Below, in pieces: positions 1 to 7,431 of a stretch of DNA of 12,799 bases; position 1 is the first letter of the stretch; every line of letters begins with the position of its first letter. Below the pieces are notes generated by a model. The model saw nothing but the letters and a program-made list of their open reading frames with translations. It had not been told where the DNA came from and did not search any database. The translations under genes were made by a program, and so were the position numbers. The DNA is taken from NCBI GenBank assembly GCA_965602945.1, contig CBFDBC010000098.1, positions 1 to 12,799 of the forward strand, in the 5' to 3' direction. Origin of the DNA: JAUXEH01 sp965602945. GTDB taxonomy: Bacteria; Acidobacteriota; Aminicenantia; Aminicenantales; Aminicenantaceae.

Positions 1-935
1 ACGATCAGGCCCAGGCGGCCCAGTTCCCCCAATCCCGCGTCGATGGCCATGGGGATGCTCAGCCCTACGCCGTTTCCGGCCGGCAGGGCCCGGTAGCCCA
101 GGCCCCGGATGAACTCTGCCAGGGTCGAGGCCGTGACCGCCATCCGGGAGTAGCCGTCGCCCACGGCGGCCGAGGCGATCCTTCCCGGAGAGTTTGAGAT
201 CGCGTAGTAGTCCTCCTCGAACGCCAGTGCAACGACGCGGTTGAGGGAGCGGGGGATGTACCAGGCCTCATCCGTCTTCTCGTAGCGGTCTCCCTCGTCC
301 ACCACCGGGATGGCCCGCTCCCGGTCGTCCCGAGCCGGCGCGAAGTGTTCTGAGTACATCCAGAGCGGGTTGAGCTCCGCGACTCCGGCAAGGGAGGCTC
401 CGAAGAACAGGGAGGCGTGCTTCACGGCCCGTGTCGCATCCTCCCAGGACATGTCGATGTCCGCCGGATCCCACTTGCCCATGCTTCCCATTCCGCTGCC
501 CCGTACCATACCGGAGGGGCCATCCCACCGGTAGGTGACCCCGTCCGATTGGGCATAGGTCCAGGCGGCTGCCATCAGGGCATAGTCCAGGCGCGTCTGA
601 TCGGGGATCCGGCCCCGGCCCTCCACCAGGTTTTTGTAGGTCACGTTCTCAGCCTCCGCCAGCGCTTTCCGTCTTTCCGGTGACCAGATATTGAGGCTGA
701 AGGTGGTGTACTTTTCGCTCATGGCCTTGAGCACAGCGGGATCTGCCTGGTAGGGGAATCCCTCGATCCGGCTCTGTTCCACCGTGAAACCTCCGTATTC
801 CTCCGGCGAGTCGACCAGGATCCCCCGGGGCGTCGTCCCGATCACTGTGGGAGCCGCCATCCCAACGCCCAGAGTGGCTCCTCCTACGGACAGGAGTTTT
901 ATAAAATCACGTCGGTTGAATGAATTGTCGTGCAT
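1..935 (-). CDS. rdhA: Reductive dehalogenase catalytic subunit RdhA, 3' end outside the window
   Basis: RdhA proteins are cobamide and iron-sulfur enzymes that remove halogens from organic compounds, usually at the outer face of the cytoplasmic membrane. The frame stays open for 311 codons from the ATG at 935 to the window edge. The N-terminus is a Tat signal: Arg8-Arg9 in NRRDFIKLL, then a small hydrophobic stretch. Near the edge lies the family-typical segment EFIRGLGYRALP followed by AGLGELGRLG (residues 300-309). Tyr262 and Asn288 are 26 residues apart, the same spacing as Tyr246 and Asn272 in the PceA active site (from memory). AGGAG at 947-943 sits 7 bases before the ATG. The gene lies 13 bases after rdhB. 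The two ferredoxin-type cysteine motifs and the rest of the cobamide domain fall outside the window, so completeness and substrate cannot be judged. Confidence 0.87.
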   Translation of the reverse strand, partial: MHDNSFNRRDFIKLLSVGGATLGVGMAAPTVIGTTPRGILVDSPEEYGGFTVEQSRIEGFPYQADPAVLKAMSEKYTTFSLNIWSPERRKALAEAENVTYKNLVEGRGRIPDQTRLDYALMAAAWTYAQSDGVTYRWDGPSGMVRGSGMGSMGKWDPADIDMSWEDATRAVKHASLFFGASLAGVAELNPLWMYSEHFAPARDDRERAIPVVDEGDRYEKTDEAWYIPRSLNRVVALAFEEDYYAISNSPGRIASAAVGDGYSRMAVTASTLAEFIRGLGYRALPAGNGVGLSIPMAIDAGLGELGRLGLI

Positions 936-948
936 CTCTCTTCTCCTC

Positions 949-1221
949 TCAGGCTTTCCTACGAGAAAAAACCAGGCGGGCCAGCAGGAAGCCGGCGACC
1001 AGGGCCGCGAATCCCAGGATGGTCCCCATGACCAGGGCGCCCTTGGTCGCTCCTTCTTCCATGAAACCGGCGATAACCTCCAGCACGAAGATGACATACG
1101 CATATTCCAGCGCGACCAGCAGCCACTGCCACCATGTGACCGCCAGCTTCCGTTTGGCTGTGGATTGGATGATGCGGATCAAAGCTGCGGTGGTTACCGC
1201 TCCGATGAGGATGTGGATCAT
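949..1221 (-). CDS. rdhB: Reductive dehalogenase membrane anchor RdhB
   Basis: This 90-residue protein has three predicted membrane helices (about residues 2-18, 31-52 and 61-84) and a basic C-terminus (SRRKA). Its length, helix count and EEG motif (residues 55-57) between helices 2 and 3 match RdhB, the small integral membrane protein thought to anchor RdhA at the outer face of the membrane. Its position directly upstream of an RdhA-like gene, 13 bases away on the same strand, supports the call strongly, because alone it could be any small membrane protein. AGGAG at 1234-1230 lies 8 bases before the ATG. The order is rdhB then rdhA, as in the cprBA arrangement and opposite to most Dehalococcoides rdhAB operons. 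No CprK-type dehalobox is obvious upstream. Confidence 0.82.
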   Translation of the reverse strand: MIHILIGAVTTAALIRIIQSTAKRKLAVTWWQWLLVALEYAYVIFVLEVIAGFMEEGATKGALVMGTILGFAALVAGFLLARLVFSRRKA

Positions 1222-1285
1222 GAGAGCGTCTCCTTTATTGATCTAGCTCGTATGTTTCCTTCGAACGCAATATGATAACATAAAC

Positions 1286-1326
1286 GGGGTCAGGCTTTGA
1301 TAACTTTGATAATAAAGCCTGACCCC
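1286..1326. repeat. REP-like perfect inverted repeat between rdhB and pepP
   Basis: GGGGTCAGGCTTT (1286-1298) and its exact complement AAAGCCTGACCCC (1314-1326) form a 13-base-pair stem around a 15-base AT-rich loop. The octamer TTTGATAA occurs twice, at 1296-1303 and 1305-1312. The GGGTCAGGC...GCCTGACCC core resembles the short palindromes (REP elements) mobilised by REP-associated tyrosine transposases of the Y1 family. No such transposase is encoded here. The element could also act as a transcriptional barrier between the divergent genes or as a leader hairpin for the peptidase gene, since it ends five bases before that gene's ribosome binding site. Confidence 0.75.
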
Positions 1327-1344
1327 CAACGAGGAGGATGAGGC

Positions 1345-2679
1345 ATGTGGAAACGTCACCTGACGAAGAGTGGGATCCTTGTCCTGGTGTGTGGGCTTCT
1401 CTTTCCTGTGCTGCTGCAGGCCCAGCGGACCGGCTATTCCAGCGAGGAGTTTGAACGCCGCCGATCCACCCTGATGGAAACCGTCCGGGACGGCATGGTC
1501 GTCCTGTTCGGGGATGCGGATCCCCAGCCTGGGGCGCATTTCCGACAGGACAACGACTTCTTCTACCTCACGGGGGTGGAGGACCTCAACGCCATCCTCT
1601 TGATGGCGCCCCGAACGGGCGAGGCCTTCCTGTTCCTGCCCCGCCAGACACCGCGTGAAGAGATGATCGACGGTCCGAACCTCCTGAATGACACCGAGGC
1701 CGCCAGCCAGGCCGGATTCGCGGCCGTCCATCCCGTAAGTTATTTCGACGAGTTCCTGGCACGGAGAGCCCGGCAGTACGGCCTGAATTTTCATGTCAGG
1801 CTCTCGCCCCGCGACACCATCGACAATGCCCGCTGGGAGACCCGCATCTTCGCAGGCAGGAAGAACCGCACCCATTACAACGACCAGGTCTCCCTGGACG
1901 AGTACCGGATCAAGAAGCTCAAGGACCGCTATCCCATGTGTGATTTCCTTGACGTGACGCCGCACATCGACCGGATGCGTCTGATCAAGACACAGGAGGA
2001 GATCGATATCCTCAGGCGAAACGGCCGGATATCGGCCCAGGCGGTCAAGGCCGCCATTGCGGGAACACGGCCGGGCGTGTATGAGTATGAGATCGAGGCC
2101 GAGGCCGTGTACGTGATACTGAAAAACGGAGCGCGCGGTCCTCCCATCGTTGGCTCGGGGCCAAATTCCTGCATCTGGCACTACGACCGAAACGACCGCC
2201 GTGCCGAGGAAGGGGACCTGGTGCTCATGGATTTCGGGGCCGACCTGGATCACCTCTGCATGGACATCAGCCGGACCTGGCCCGCCTCGGGACGGTTCTC
2301 ACCCGAACAGCGGGCCGCCTATGAGGTCGTGCTCGAGGTACAGAAGGCCTGCATCGCGGCCTATCGGCCCGGAGTGACCGTGGAGCAGGTGAGGGCGCAC
2401 GTGGCCGGGATTATGAAGGAGAAGGGCCTGGATCCGCGCGGGCTCCGGGGCGGATTCGGCCACCACGTCGGGCTGGCCACACATGATGTGAGCCACTCGG
2501 GGCCGCTCCAGGAAGGCATGGTGTTCGCCATCGAGCCGGGGCTGTATTATCCGGAGAAGGGTTTCGGCATCCGCATCGAGGACACGGTCCTCATCACCAG
2601 CGACGGATGTGAGGTCCTGACCCGGGAGGTCCCCAAGGAGATCGAGGACATCGAACGCCTGATGGCCGCCCGCAGATAA
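1345..2679 (+). CDS. pepP: Exported Xaa-Pro aminopeptidase (peptidase family M24B)
   Basis: Family members remove the N-terminal residue before proline using two metal ions, usually Mn. The 444-residue protein starts with a signal peptide (about 1-26, ending LLQAQ), then an aminopeptidase-P N-terminal domain (about 30-170) and the pita-bread catalytic domain (about 215-440). All five metal ligands of the M24 fold are visible: Asp296 (MDFGAD), Asp307 (MDISR), His373 (FGHHVGL), Glu397 (AIEPG) and Glu412 (RIEDT). His380 lies in the expected THD motif. AGGAGG at 1332-1337, seven bases upstream, fixes the ATG at 1345. Most bacterial PepP enzymes are cytoplasmic, so the signal peptide implies an extracytoplasmic role in digesting proline-containing peptides. 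The gene converges on the thioesterase gene with one base between stop codons. Confidence 0.92.
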   Translation: MWKRHLTKSGILVLVCGLLFPVLLQAQRTGYSSEEFERRRSTLMETVRDGMVVLFGDADPQPGAHFRQDNDFFYLTGVEDLNAILLMAPRTGEAFLFLPRQTPREEMIDGPNLLNDTEAASQAGFAAVHPVSYFDEFLARRARQYGLNFHVRLSPRDTIDNARWETRIFAGRKNRTHYNDQVSLDEYRIKKLKDRYPMCDFLDVTPHIDRMRLIKTQEEIDILRRNGRISAQAVKAAIAGTRPGVYEYEIEAEAVYVILKNGARGPPIVGSGPNSCIWHYDRNDRRAEEGDLVLMDFGADLDHLCMDISRTWPASGRFSPEQRAAYEVVLEVQKACIAAYRPGVTVEQVRAHVAGIMKEKGLDPRGLRGGFGHHVGLATHDVSHSGPLQEGMVFAIEPGLYYPEKGFGIRIEDTVLITSDGCEVLTREVPKEIEDIERLMAARR

Positions 2680-2680
2680 G

Positions 2681-3073
2681 CTAGGGCCTGGGCTTCAGCC
2701 TGGCCATGAACTTGTCCCGGTCGATGATCACGCGTGTATGGGTCCCCTGTCCGACCGCACCCAAACCGTCCCAGGCTTGGACAGTGAATTCCAGCACCCG
2801 GTCCGCCCGCTTGACCAGCACAGCCTCGGCCGTGACCCGCCCCCCCAGGGGAGTGGCCCGCATGTGCTCCACCTCGACGCGTGTGCCGACCGTGGTCCAG
2901 CCCTCGGCCAGAAATCCCTGGACCGCGTCCAGGGCGGCGGCCTCCATGAGCGCGATCAGCATGGGTGTAGCCAAGACATCGACCGATCCCGAGCCCAGCT
3001 CCCCGGCCGTGTGCTCACGCTCTACGACGAGGGAGCGCCGCTCCGTCGCATTCAATGGGATGAGGGAATCCAT
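2681..3073 (-). CDS. FlK-like hotdog-fold acyl-CoA thioesterase
   Basis: This 130-residue protein looks like a single hotdog domain of the fluoroacetyl-CoA thioesterase (FlK) family, which hydrolyses small acyl-CoA thioesters. The pattern VLATPMLIALMEAAA, then VGTRVEVEHMRATPLG, then a C-terminal GTHTR strand is typical. Thr36, Glu44 and His70 stand at the same spacing (8 and 26 residues) as the FlK catalytic residues Thr42, Glu50 and His76. FlK's aromatic lid, which gives fluorine selectivity, cannot be recognised, so a general short-acyl or aromatic acyl-CoA substrate is more likely. No signal peptide is present, so it should be cytoplasmic. It starts 9 bases after the alpha/beta hydrolase stop codon, probably on the same mRNA, with only a weak ribosome binding site (TAGGTT). 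Confidence 0.8.
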   Translation of the reverse strand: MDSLIPLNATERRSLVVEREHTAGELGSGSVDVLATPMLIALMEAAALDAVQGFLAEGWTTVGTRVEVEHMRATPLGGRVTAEAVLVKRADRVLEFTVQAWDGLGAVGQGTHTRVIIDRDKFMARLKPRP

Positions 3074-3082
3074 GTATCGAAC

Positions 3083-4510
3083 CTATTTCTTACCCATCCG
3101 ATCCAGGATCCAGTCTCCGACAAACAGGAGCACATCGGGCGAGATAGTCTCCTCGATCTTTGCGTATTCGCTCAAGGTGCCCGTCTCCGCTGTCTGGAAC
3201 AGGTGGTTCAGACCCGGCATCTCCTTGATCGTGACGTCGCCGTTGCCTCCCGCCTTCAGGGCCTTGCCGATCTCGACCAGGTTCTCCTTGGGCGGGACCT
3301 GGAGGTCCTTTTCTCCATTCAGGGCCAGCACCGGGCAGCTCACTTCCCGCAGGACGGGGCGCGGATCATAGGTCAGAAAATAGAGGAACCAGTCCGAAAG
3401 GACCTGCTTGATCTGGGCCTCGAATGCCTTCTCAGAACCAACGGCCTCCTTCCGTTCCTCCTCGCTCAACTTGGCCATGTCCTCCTCATACATGCGGCGC
3501 AGATCCGCTTCCATGGCCTGCTTGTCTTTTCCCGACTTCAGGACGCTGTAAACGCGCCTGGAATCTTCGAGGCTTGTTTTTATGTCTTCCTCGCTTATGC
3601 CTTCAGCTTGTGAGATGAGTTCACTCTGCATGTACAGGATCTCCTCGCCAGTCAGCCCGGTACCCGCCAACAGGACGATGAATGCCACGTCTCTGGACCT
3701 GGCCGCGGCGATGGGTGCGATGATGCCGCCCTCGCTGTGGCCGATCAGGCCGATTCTGTCGGGTTCGATCTCACTGTGATCTTTCAGGAAGGCCACGCCT
3801 GTCAGTACATCCCCGGCCAGGTCGTCCGTGGTCGATTCGCCCAGGTTCCCGGTCGTGTCTCCCACGCCGCGGTCATCCACGCGCAGCACCGCGATCCCGC
3901 GCCGCGTCAGGTAGTCCGCGATCACCAGGAAGGGCTTGTGGCCCATAATCGTCTCATCGCGGTCCTGGCCGCCGGACCCTGTGATCAGCAGTGCGGCCGG
4001 GAAGGGTCCTTCCCCTTGAGGCAGGGTCAGGGTACCTGCCAACGTGATCCCGCCACCTGTGTTCTCATACGTGACCTCCTCCTCTCGATAGGGAAAAGGC
4101 TTCTTTGGGGTTTGAGGCCGCTTGATCTCCTCCACCTCTCCGCCCCTCTCGAGCTCCAGGGGTAACTCCGCGCCGCCCTGTTTCAATGTGGCCTTGATGT
4201 GTTCCCCGTCGGGCTGCATCGTACCTCTGACCTCTAGTGCGGCCTGTTTGAATACCAAGATGATGACGTCCTCTTCAACTGTGACCGAATCCAGGGGCAG
4301 GTTGGTGGCGCCCTGATCCGGACTGTCCATGGTGCCCGTGTATCCCCCTCCTTCAGCCTTCTCGATATGGAACACGAGCCTCAGCTCCGTGCCCGGGATC
4401 TTCAGTTTCCCCTGCCAGATGCCCGAGAAATCCTGTTCGGCCTCAAAAGCGTTCGTATGGGCCGCCAGCAGCATCCCTGTCACACAAACCAGAATCATCC
4501 CTCGTTTCAT
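3083..4510 (-). CDS. Exported alpha/beta hydrolase (esterase or dienelactone-hydrolase-like)
   Basis: The 475-residue protein has a signal peptide (MKRGMILVCVTGMLLAAHTNA), a beta-rich N-terminal domain (about 25-125) and an alpha/beta hydrolase domain (about 140-475). The likely triad is Ser259 in the nucleophile elbow GHSEGG, Asp402 in NGEKDLQVP and His436 in PGLNHLF. ITGSGGQDRDE resembles the oxyanion loop. A charged helical insertion (about 300-365) probably forms a cap over the active site. The frame could begin 15 codons earlier at a TTG (4555), but the ATG at 4510 has AGGAG 8 bases upstream and starts directly at the signal peptide, so it is preferred. Family members are carboxylesterases or peptidase-like hydrolases, and the substrate cannot be read from the sequence. 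The gene lies 9 bases before the thioesterase gene. Confidence 0.87.
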   Translation of the reverse strand: MKRGMILVCVTGMLLAAHTNAFEAEQDFSGIWQGKLKIPGTELRLVFHIEKAEGGGYTGTMDSPDQGATNLPLDSVTVEEDVIILVFKQAALEVRGTMQPDGEHIKATLKQGGAELPLELERGGEVEEIKRPQTPKKPFPYREEEVTYENTGGGITLAGTLTLPQGEGPFPAALLITGSGGQDRDETIMGHKPFLVIADYLTRRGIAVLRVDDRGVGDTTGNLGESTTDDLAGDVLTGVAFLKDHSEIEPDRIGLIGHSEGGIIAPIAAARSRDVAFIVLLAGTGLTGEEILYMQSELISQAEGISEEDIKTSLEDSRRVYSVLKSGKDKQAMEADLRRMYEEDMAKLSEEERKEAVGSEKAFEAQIKQVLSDWFLYFLTYDPRPVLREVSCPVLALNGEKDLQVPPKENLVEIGKALKAGGNGDVTIKEMPGLNHLFQTAETGTLSEYAKIEETISPDVLLFVGDWILDRMGKK

Positions 4511-4518
4511 TTGCCAGA

Positions 4519-4523
4519 CTCCT
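4519..4523 (-). promoter_or_regulatory. Ribosome binding site deciding the hydrolase start
   Basis: AGGAG on the minus strand lies 8 bases before the ATG at 4510. It supports that start over the upstream in-frame TTG at 4555. Confidence 0.7.
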
Positions 4524-4643
4524 TTCTTCCCTATTATCTCAATGAACTTACGCAATATACACCTGATTTATTCGAAACAAATAGTTTACCACAATACTGA
4601 AATATTCATAGGGAGCAATGCATGCTTCAGATCGATCTAAATG
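4524..4643. other. AT-rich intergenic region upstream of the hydrolase gene
   Basis: The stretch between the symporter stop codon and the hydrolase ribosome binding site is much more AT-rich than the flanking genes, especially 4541-4610. It probably holds the hydrolase promoter. On the minus strand TTGTGG followed 17 bases later by ATAAAT is a weak candidate, and GATAAT nearer the gene lacks a -35 partner. No hairpin that would terminate symporter transcription is evident, so read-through is possible. Confidence 0.35.
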
Positions 4644-6743
4644 CTAGTGGATCGTGGTCATGATCCAGAGCAGGAGGATGATGATTCCCACCAGCACCCA
4701 ACTGCCGAAGAATCCCAGGTAATCAAGCTTTTTCCACTTGAGAAATTCCCAGTGGGAGCGGGGGAACATCTTCTGGCTGTCATACATGCGGGGATCGGCA
4801 TAGGCAGCCTCCAGAGCCCGCCGCTCCTCTTCCGGGGTCTTCTGCACCGGCGTGTGCAGCTTGGCGAAGAAGCGGTCGACAGCACCCACGGACACAGGCC
4901 GGGTCAGGTACGACAGCAGGAATAGCAGCACAAACGGGAACAGGGCGTCGAAGAAGAAACGGGCTGCCACCAGCTGCGACTTCTGGAAACTGGAGAAGTC
5001 GATGCCCACCCAGCTCAGCACCCAGATCTCCGCATGGAAGCGCCCGATCCCGATCTTGGCCGAGCCCGGATCATCCGGATCGATCCGTGCGACACTCTCG
5101 AAAAACACCCCTGCCGGCTCGATCACATAGGGTTTCTCTATGGTCTGGCCCACGGCCTGCGCCCGCCCCTCCACGACATCCTCCGTCAGGGCCGCCGTCT
5201 TGATGACCACGGTCCGCGGCCGTGTCTCCTCCAGAAAAGCCGGGTTGGTGCGGGCCCAGTTCCAGCCCTGGAACAGGTTGGGGATCAGGGCATAGATCGC
5301 CAGGCAGACGAACACCTGGACTATGACCGCCGGCTTGGACAGCCTCCGCCAGATGAATCCCAGCCAGATGGAGGCACCGAAGATGGCGGGGATCGAGATG
5401 CTGTACTTGAAGAGGACCAGCAGGTTGTCGATGAAGAGTGCCACAACGATGCCGCCCAGCAGGATGGCGGCGATGGCGAATTTGCTGATCAGAAGGTAGT
5501 GCCTTTCCGTCCGGGAGGGCCGGATGGGCTGGTAGATGTTCTTGATGAAAAGGGCCGCGTGGGATACGGAGCTGGCATCCAGTGTGGACATGTTGGCGGC
5601 CAGGATGCCCACCAGCATGAGGCCGATGGCCCCGGGGAAAAGCAGGTCCTTCGTCATATAACCCCAGATAAGATCCGGATCGTGCAGCCTGCCCATGTAG
5701 AGCCCGATGGCCAGCAGGCCGGCCAGGGCCCAGAAGATCATGATCAGGCGCTTGAAGAACATCCCTCCGATCATGCCCAGGCGGGCGGTCATCTCGTCCT
5801 TGGCCGATCCGGCCGTGGCCATCCCGGGCGCCACCGCGATGATGGACACCAGGTTGGCCAGCACCATGGCCGCGATGGTGTACCAGGCATACTCGCTCAT
5901 GGTGACCGACCCGAAGAGCTCGAACATGTAGTCCGGGACCGAGGCGTGCAGCCCGGCGAACCCCCCGATCTTGGAGAGTCCGATCGGGATCAGGATGAGG
6001 GAGAAGAATATGATGAGAACTCCCTGGATGGCGTCCGTGATCGCCGCCGCACGGAAACCGCCCAGCATGGTGTAGATCCCCACGATCACGGCATAGACAA
6101 AATAGAAGAGCAGGGGATCGGTGTAGGAGACGAACGAGTGCAGCTCGCCCCGCTTGACCTTCTCGTTGAGGACCTCGTAGCGACCCTGTTCCTCCTCGTC
6201 CAATCCCTCGTCCATTTGAGCCCTGAGAGCCTGGTACTCCCGGAACTGCTCGATGCTCAACCGCTCTTCGACCGTGCATTTCTCTAGCGGCTTGGGTGTC
6301 ATGGCCATCATGGTCTTGGCCGCCACCATGTAGCCGATGCCGCCGCTCAGGAAGGCCATGATCAGGATGAAGATCGCGTAGCTCCCGCCCAGGAACTCAC
6401 TTTTGAAGCGTTCGGTGAAGTAGTCGCCGATCGTGACCAATCGCACCCGGCGGAAGAAGTAGGTGGAAAACCAGTAGAAGGGCGTCAGGAACAACACCAG
6501 GTACTGGATCCACATGCCGCCGATGCCCTGCCGGTAGATCTCTCGCGAGACCGCTACGGCCTGGTCCGCGTTGGTGGAGCAGCCGAAGTTGAGGAAAAAC
6601 TGGTAGAACTTGCCCAGCTTGCGCCCGGCCAGGTAGAAGTCATCGGTGCTCTTGGTCCCGGCGCCGGCCCGCTTGCCCAGCCAGAGGATGACCACGACAT
6701 AGAGGAGGATGATGGCAATGTCGATAGGGTGAAGACCGAACAT
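4644..6743 (-). CDS. Sodium:solute symporter (SSS/SLC5 family) with large polar insertions
   Basis: This 699-residue polytopic membrane protein couples sodium entry to uptake of an unidentified solute. The first helix (LHPIDIAIILLYVVVILWLG) leads into the family-typical GRKLG segment after TM1. The segment ANMSTLDASSVSHAALFIKN (383-402) matches the TM8-9 region that holds the Na2 sodium site in this LeuT-fold family, with Ser386-Thr387 as likely ligands. Two unusual parts stand out: a highly charged stretch of about 55 residues (150-205), probably helical, and a polar, beta-like segment of about 80 residues (495-575) between membrane helices. A further helix ends the chain (about 676-695). 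Usual SSS transporters have 480-600 residues. The ATG at 6743 is the only in-frame start and lacks a clear ribosome binding site. The methyltransferase gene ends 43 bases upstream on the same strand. Confidence 0.88.
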   Translation of the reverse strand: MFGLHPIDIAIILLYVVVILWLGKRAGAGTKSTDDFYLAGRKLGKFYQFFLNFGCSTNADQAVAVSREIYRQGIGGMWIQYLVLFLTPFYWFSTYFFRRVRLVTIGDYFTERFKSEFLGGSYAIFILIMAFLSGGIGYMVAAKTMMAMTPKPLEKCTVEERLSIEQFREYQALRAQMDEGLDEEEQGRYEVLNEKVKRGELHSFVSYTDPLLFYFVYAVIVGIYTMLGGFRAAAITDAIQGVLIIFFSLILIPIGLSKIGGFAGLHASVPDYMFELFGSVTMSEYAWYTIAAMVLANLVSIIAVAPGMATAGSAKDEMTARLGMIGGMFFKRLIMIFWALAGLLAIGLYMGRLHDPDLIWGYMTKDLLFPGAIGLMLVGILAANMSTLDASSVSHAALFIKNIYQPIRPSRTERHYLLISKFAIAAILLGGIVVALFIDNLLVLFKYSISIPAIFGASIWLGFIWRRLSKPAVIVQVFVCLAIYALIPNLFQGWNWARTNPAFLEETRPRTVVIKTAALTEDVVEGRAQAVGQTIEKPYVIEPAGVFFESVARIDPDDPGSAKIGIGRFHAEIWVLSWVGIDFSSFQKSQLVAARFFFDALFPFVLLFLLSYLTRPVSVGAVDRFFAKLHTPVQKTPEEERRALEAAYADPRMYDSQKMFPRSHWEFLKWKKLDYLGFFGSWVLVGIIILLLWIMTTIH

Positions 6744-6786
6744 GGTTATCTACGTGTCCCGTTCTAACACGAACAGCCTCAGCATT

Positions 6787-7431
6787 TCAATTCATAGGTT
6801 TTTTTGCAAACACATAAGCCCTGCGGCTTTCGTACTCCACTTCGGGGTATGGCTCCCTCTCGATTATCTCTATCTTTTCAAATCCAATCTTCTTTATGCA
6901 GCTGGAAATAAAATCTGTTGTGAAAAACATGAAATCGATGTCTATTGTTTTACCGAGATACTCGTCCAAGTGGATCGTCTCTTCGCCTATGTGATATGTG
7001 AAAAGGAAAAGTCCACCCGACTGCATTACACGAAATGTTTCACGAAAGGCCATTTCGACCTGTTCTTCCGTGAAGTGAACGATGGCGTAGAAAGCCACCA
7101 CGCCGGCGATCGAGTCGTTTTCAAATTCGAGATCAAGAATATTTCCCTCTCTGAAGTGTATCTCCGGGTGAATCGCTCTGGCCCGTTCCACTGTTTTTTT
7201 GGACAGGTCCAGCCCGGAGATTTCGATGCTAAGATCTTTCAGGTATTTTGCAGTTTGTCCGGGACCACAGCCCAGATCCCAGACCGGCCTTCTATCCCCG
7301 ATCTCATGCGAGAACCTCTGGAGTATTTCCCGGTCTTTCGGTTTCTTTTCGTGTTCATTCGTGAAGGCTTCCGCATATTCTTTGGCAACGGAATCGTATG
7401 TCCTCGCGATCTTATTTGTGTCCTGTCCCAT
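6787..7431 (-). CDS. Class I SAM-dependent methyltransferase, AT-rich
   Basis: This 214-residue protein is a small Rossmann-fold methyltransferase of the Methyltransf_11/25 type. VWDLGCGPGQTAKYL (about residues 50-64) is the SAM-binding glycine loop (motif I), SGLDLS supplies the acidic residue contacting the SAM ribose, and GNILDLEFENDSIAGVV is the motif II/III region. The N-terminus (YDSVAKEYAEAF) is also typical. The substrate is unknown, since this family methylates small molecules, quinones, lipids and proteins alike. Base composition differs clearly from its neighbours: 6901-6960 has 19 G or C of 60, against 41 of 60 at 8641-8700. That suggests recent acquisition. The gene may share a transcript with the symporter gene 43 bases downstream, but no functional link is visible. 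Confidence 0.87.
   Translation of the reverse strand: MGQDTNKIARTYDSVAKEYAEAFTNEHEKKPKDREILQRFSHEIGDRRPVWDLGCGPGQTAKYLKDLSIEISGLDLSKKTVERARAIHPEIHFREGNILDLEFENDSIAGVVAFYAIVHFTEEQVEMAFRETFRVMQSGGLFLFTYHIGEETIHLDEYLGKTIDIDFMFFTTDFISSCIKKIGFEKIEIIEREPYPEVEYESRRAYVFAKKPMN

Noticed and set aside
1286..1326. Reading the palindrome as a classic Rho-independent terminator
   Set aside because: It lies between two divergent gene starts, not after a gene, its loop is long (15 bases), and no T run follows either arm.
1243..2253. A 336-codon minus-strand open frame overlapping the pepP 5' half and the REP-like repeat
   Set aside because: The plus-strand frame has all M24 metal ligands and a good ribosome binding site. 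The antisense product has no recognisable features.
2681..3073. Calling the thioesterase a fluoroacetate-resistance enzyme
   Set aside because: Catalytic spacing alone is shared by the whole FlK-like family; the selectivity lid is not recognisable and no fluorometabolite genes are nearby.
4511..4555. The longer hydrolase start at the TTG at 4555
   Set aside because: It would bury the signal peptide behind 15 extra residues, while the ATG at 4510 has its own AGGAG site.
5034..6287. A 417-codon plus-strand open frame rich in Asp, Gly, His and Gln, and a 402-codon minus-strand frame over the same region
   Set aside because: Both are out-of-frame shadows of the symporter gene; their composition is repetitive and they carry no domain motif.
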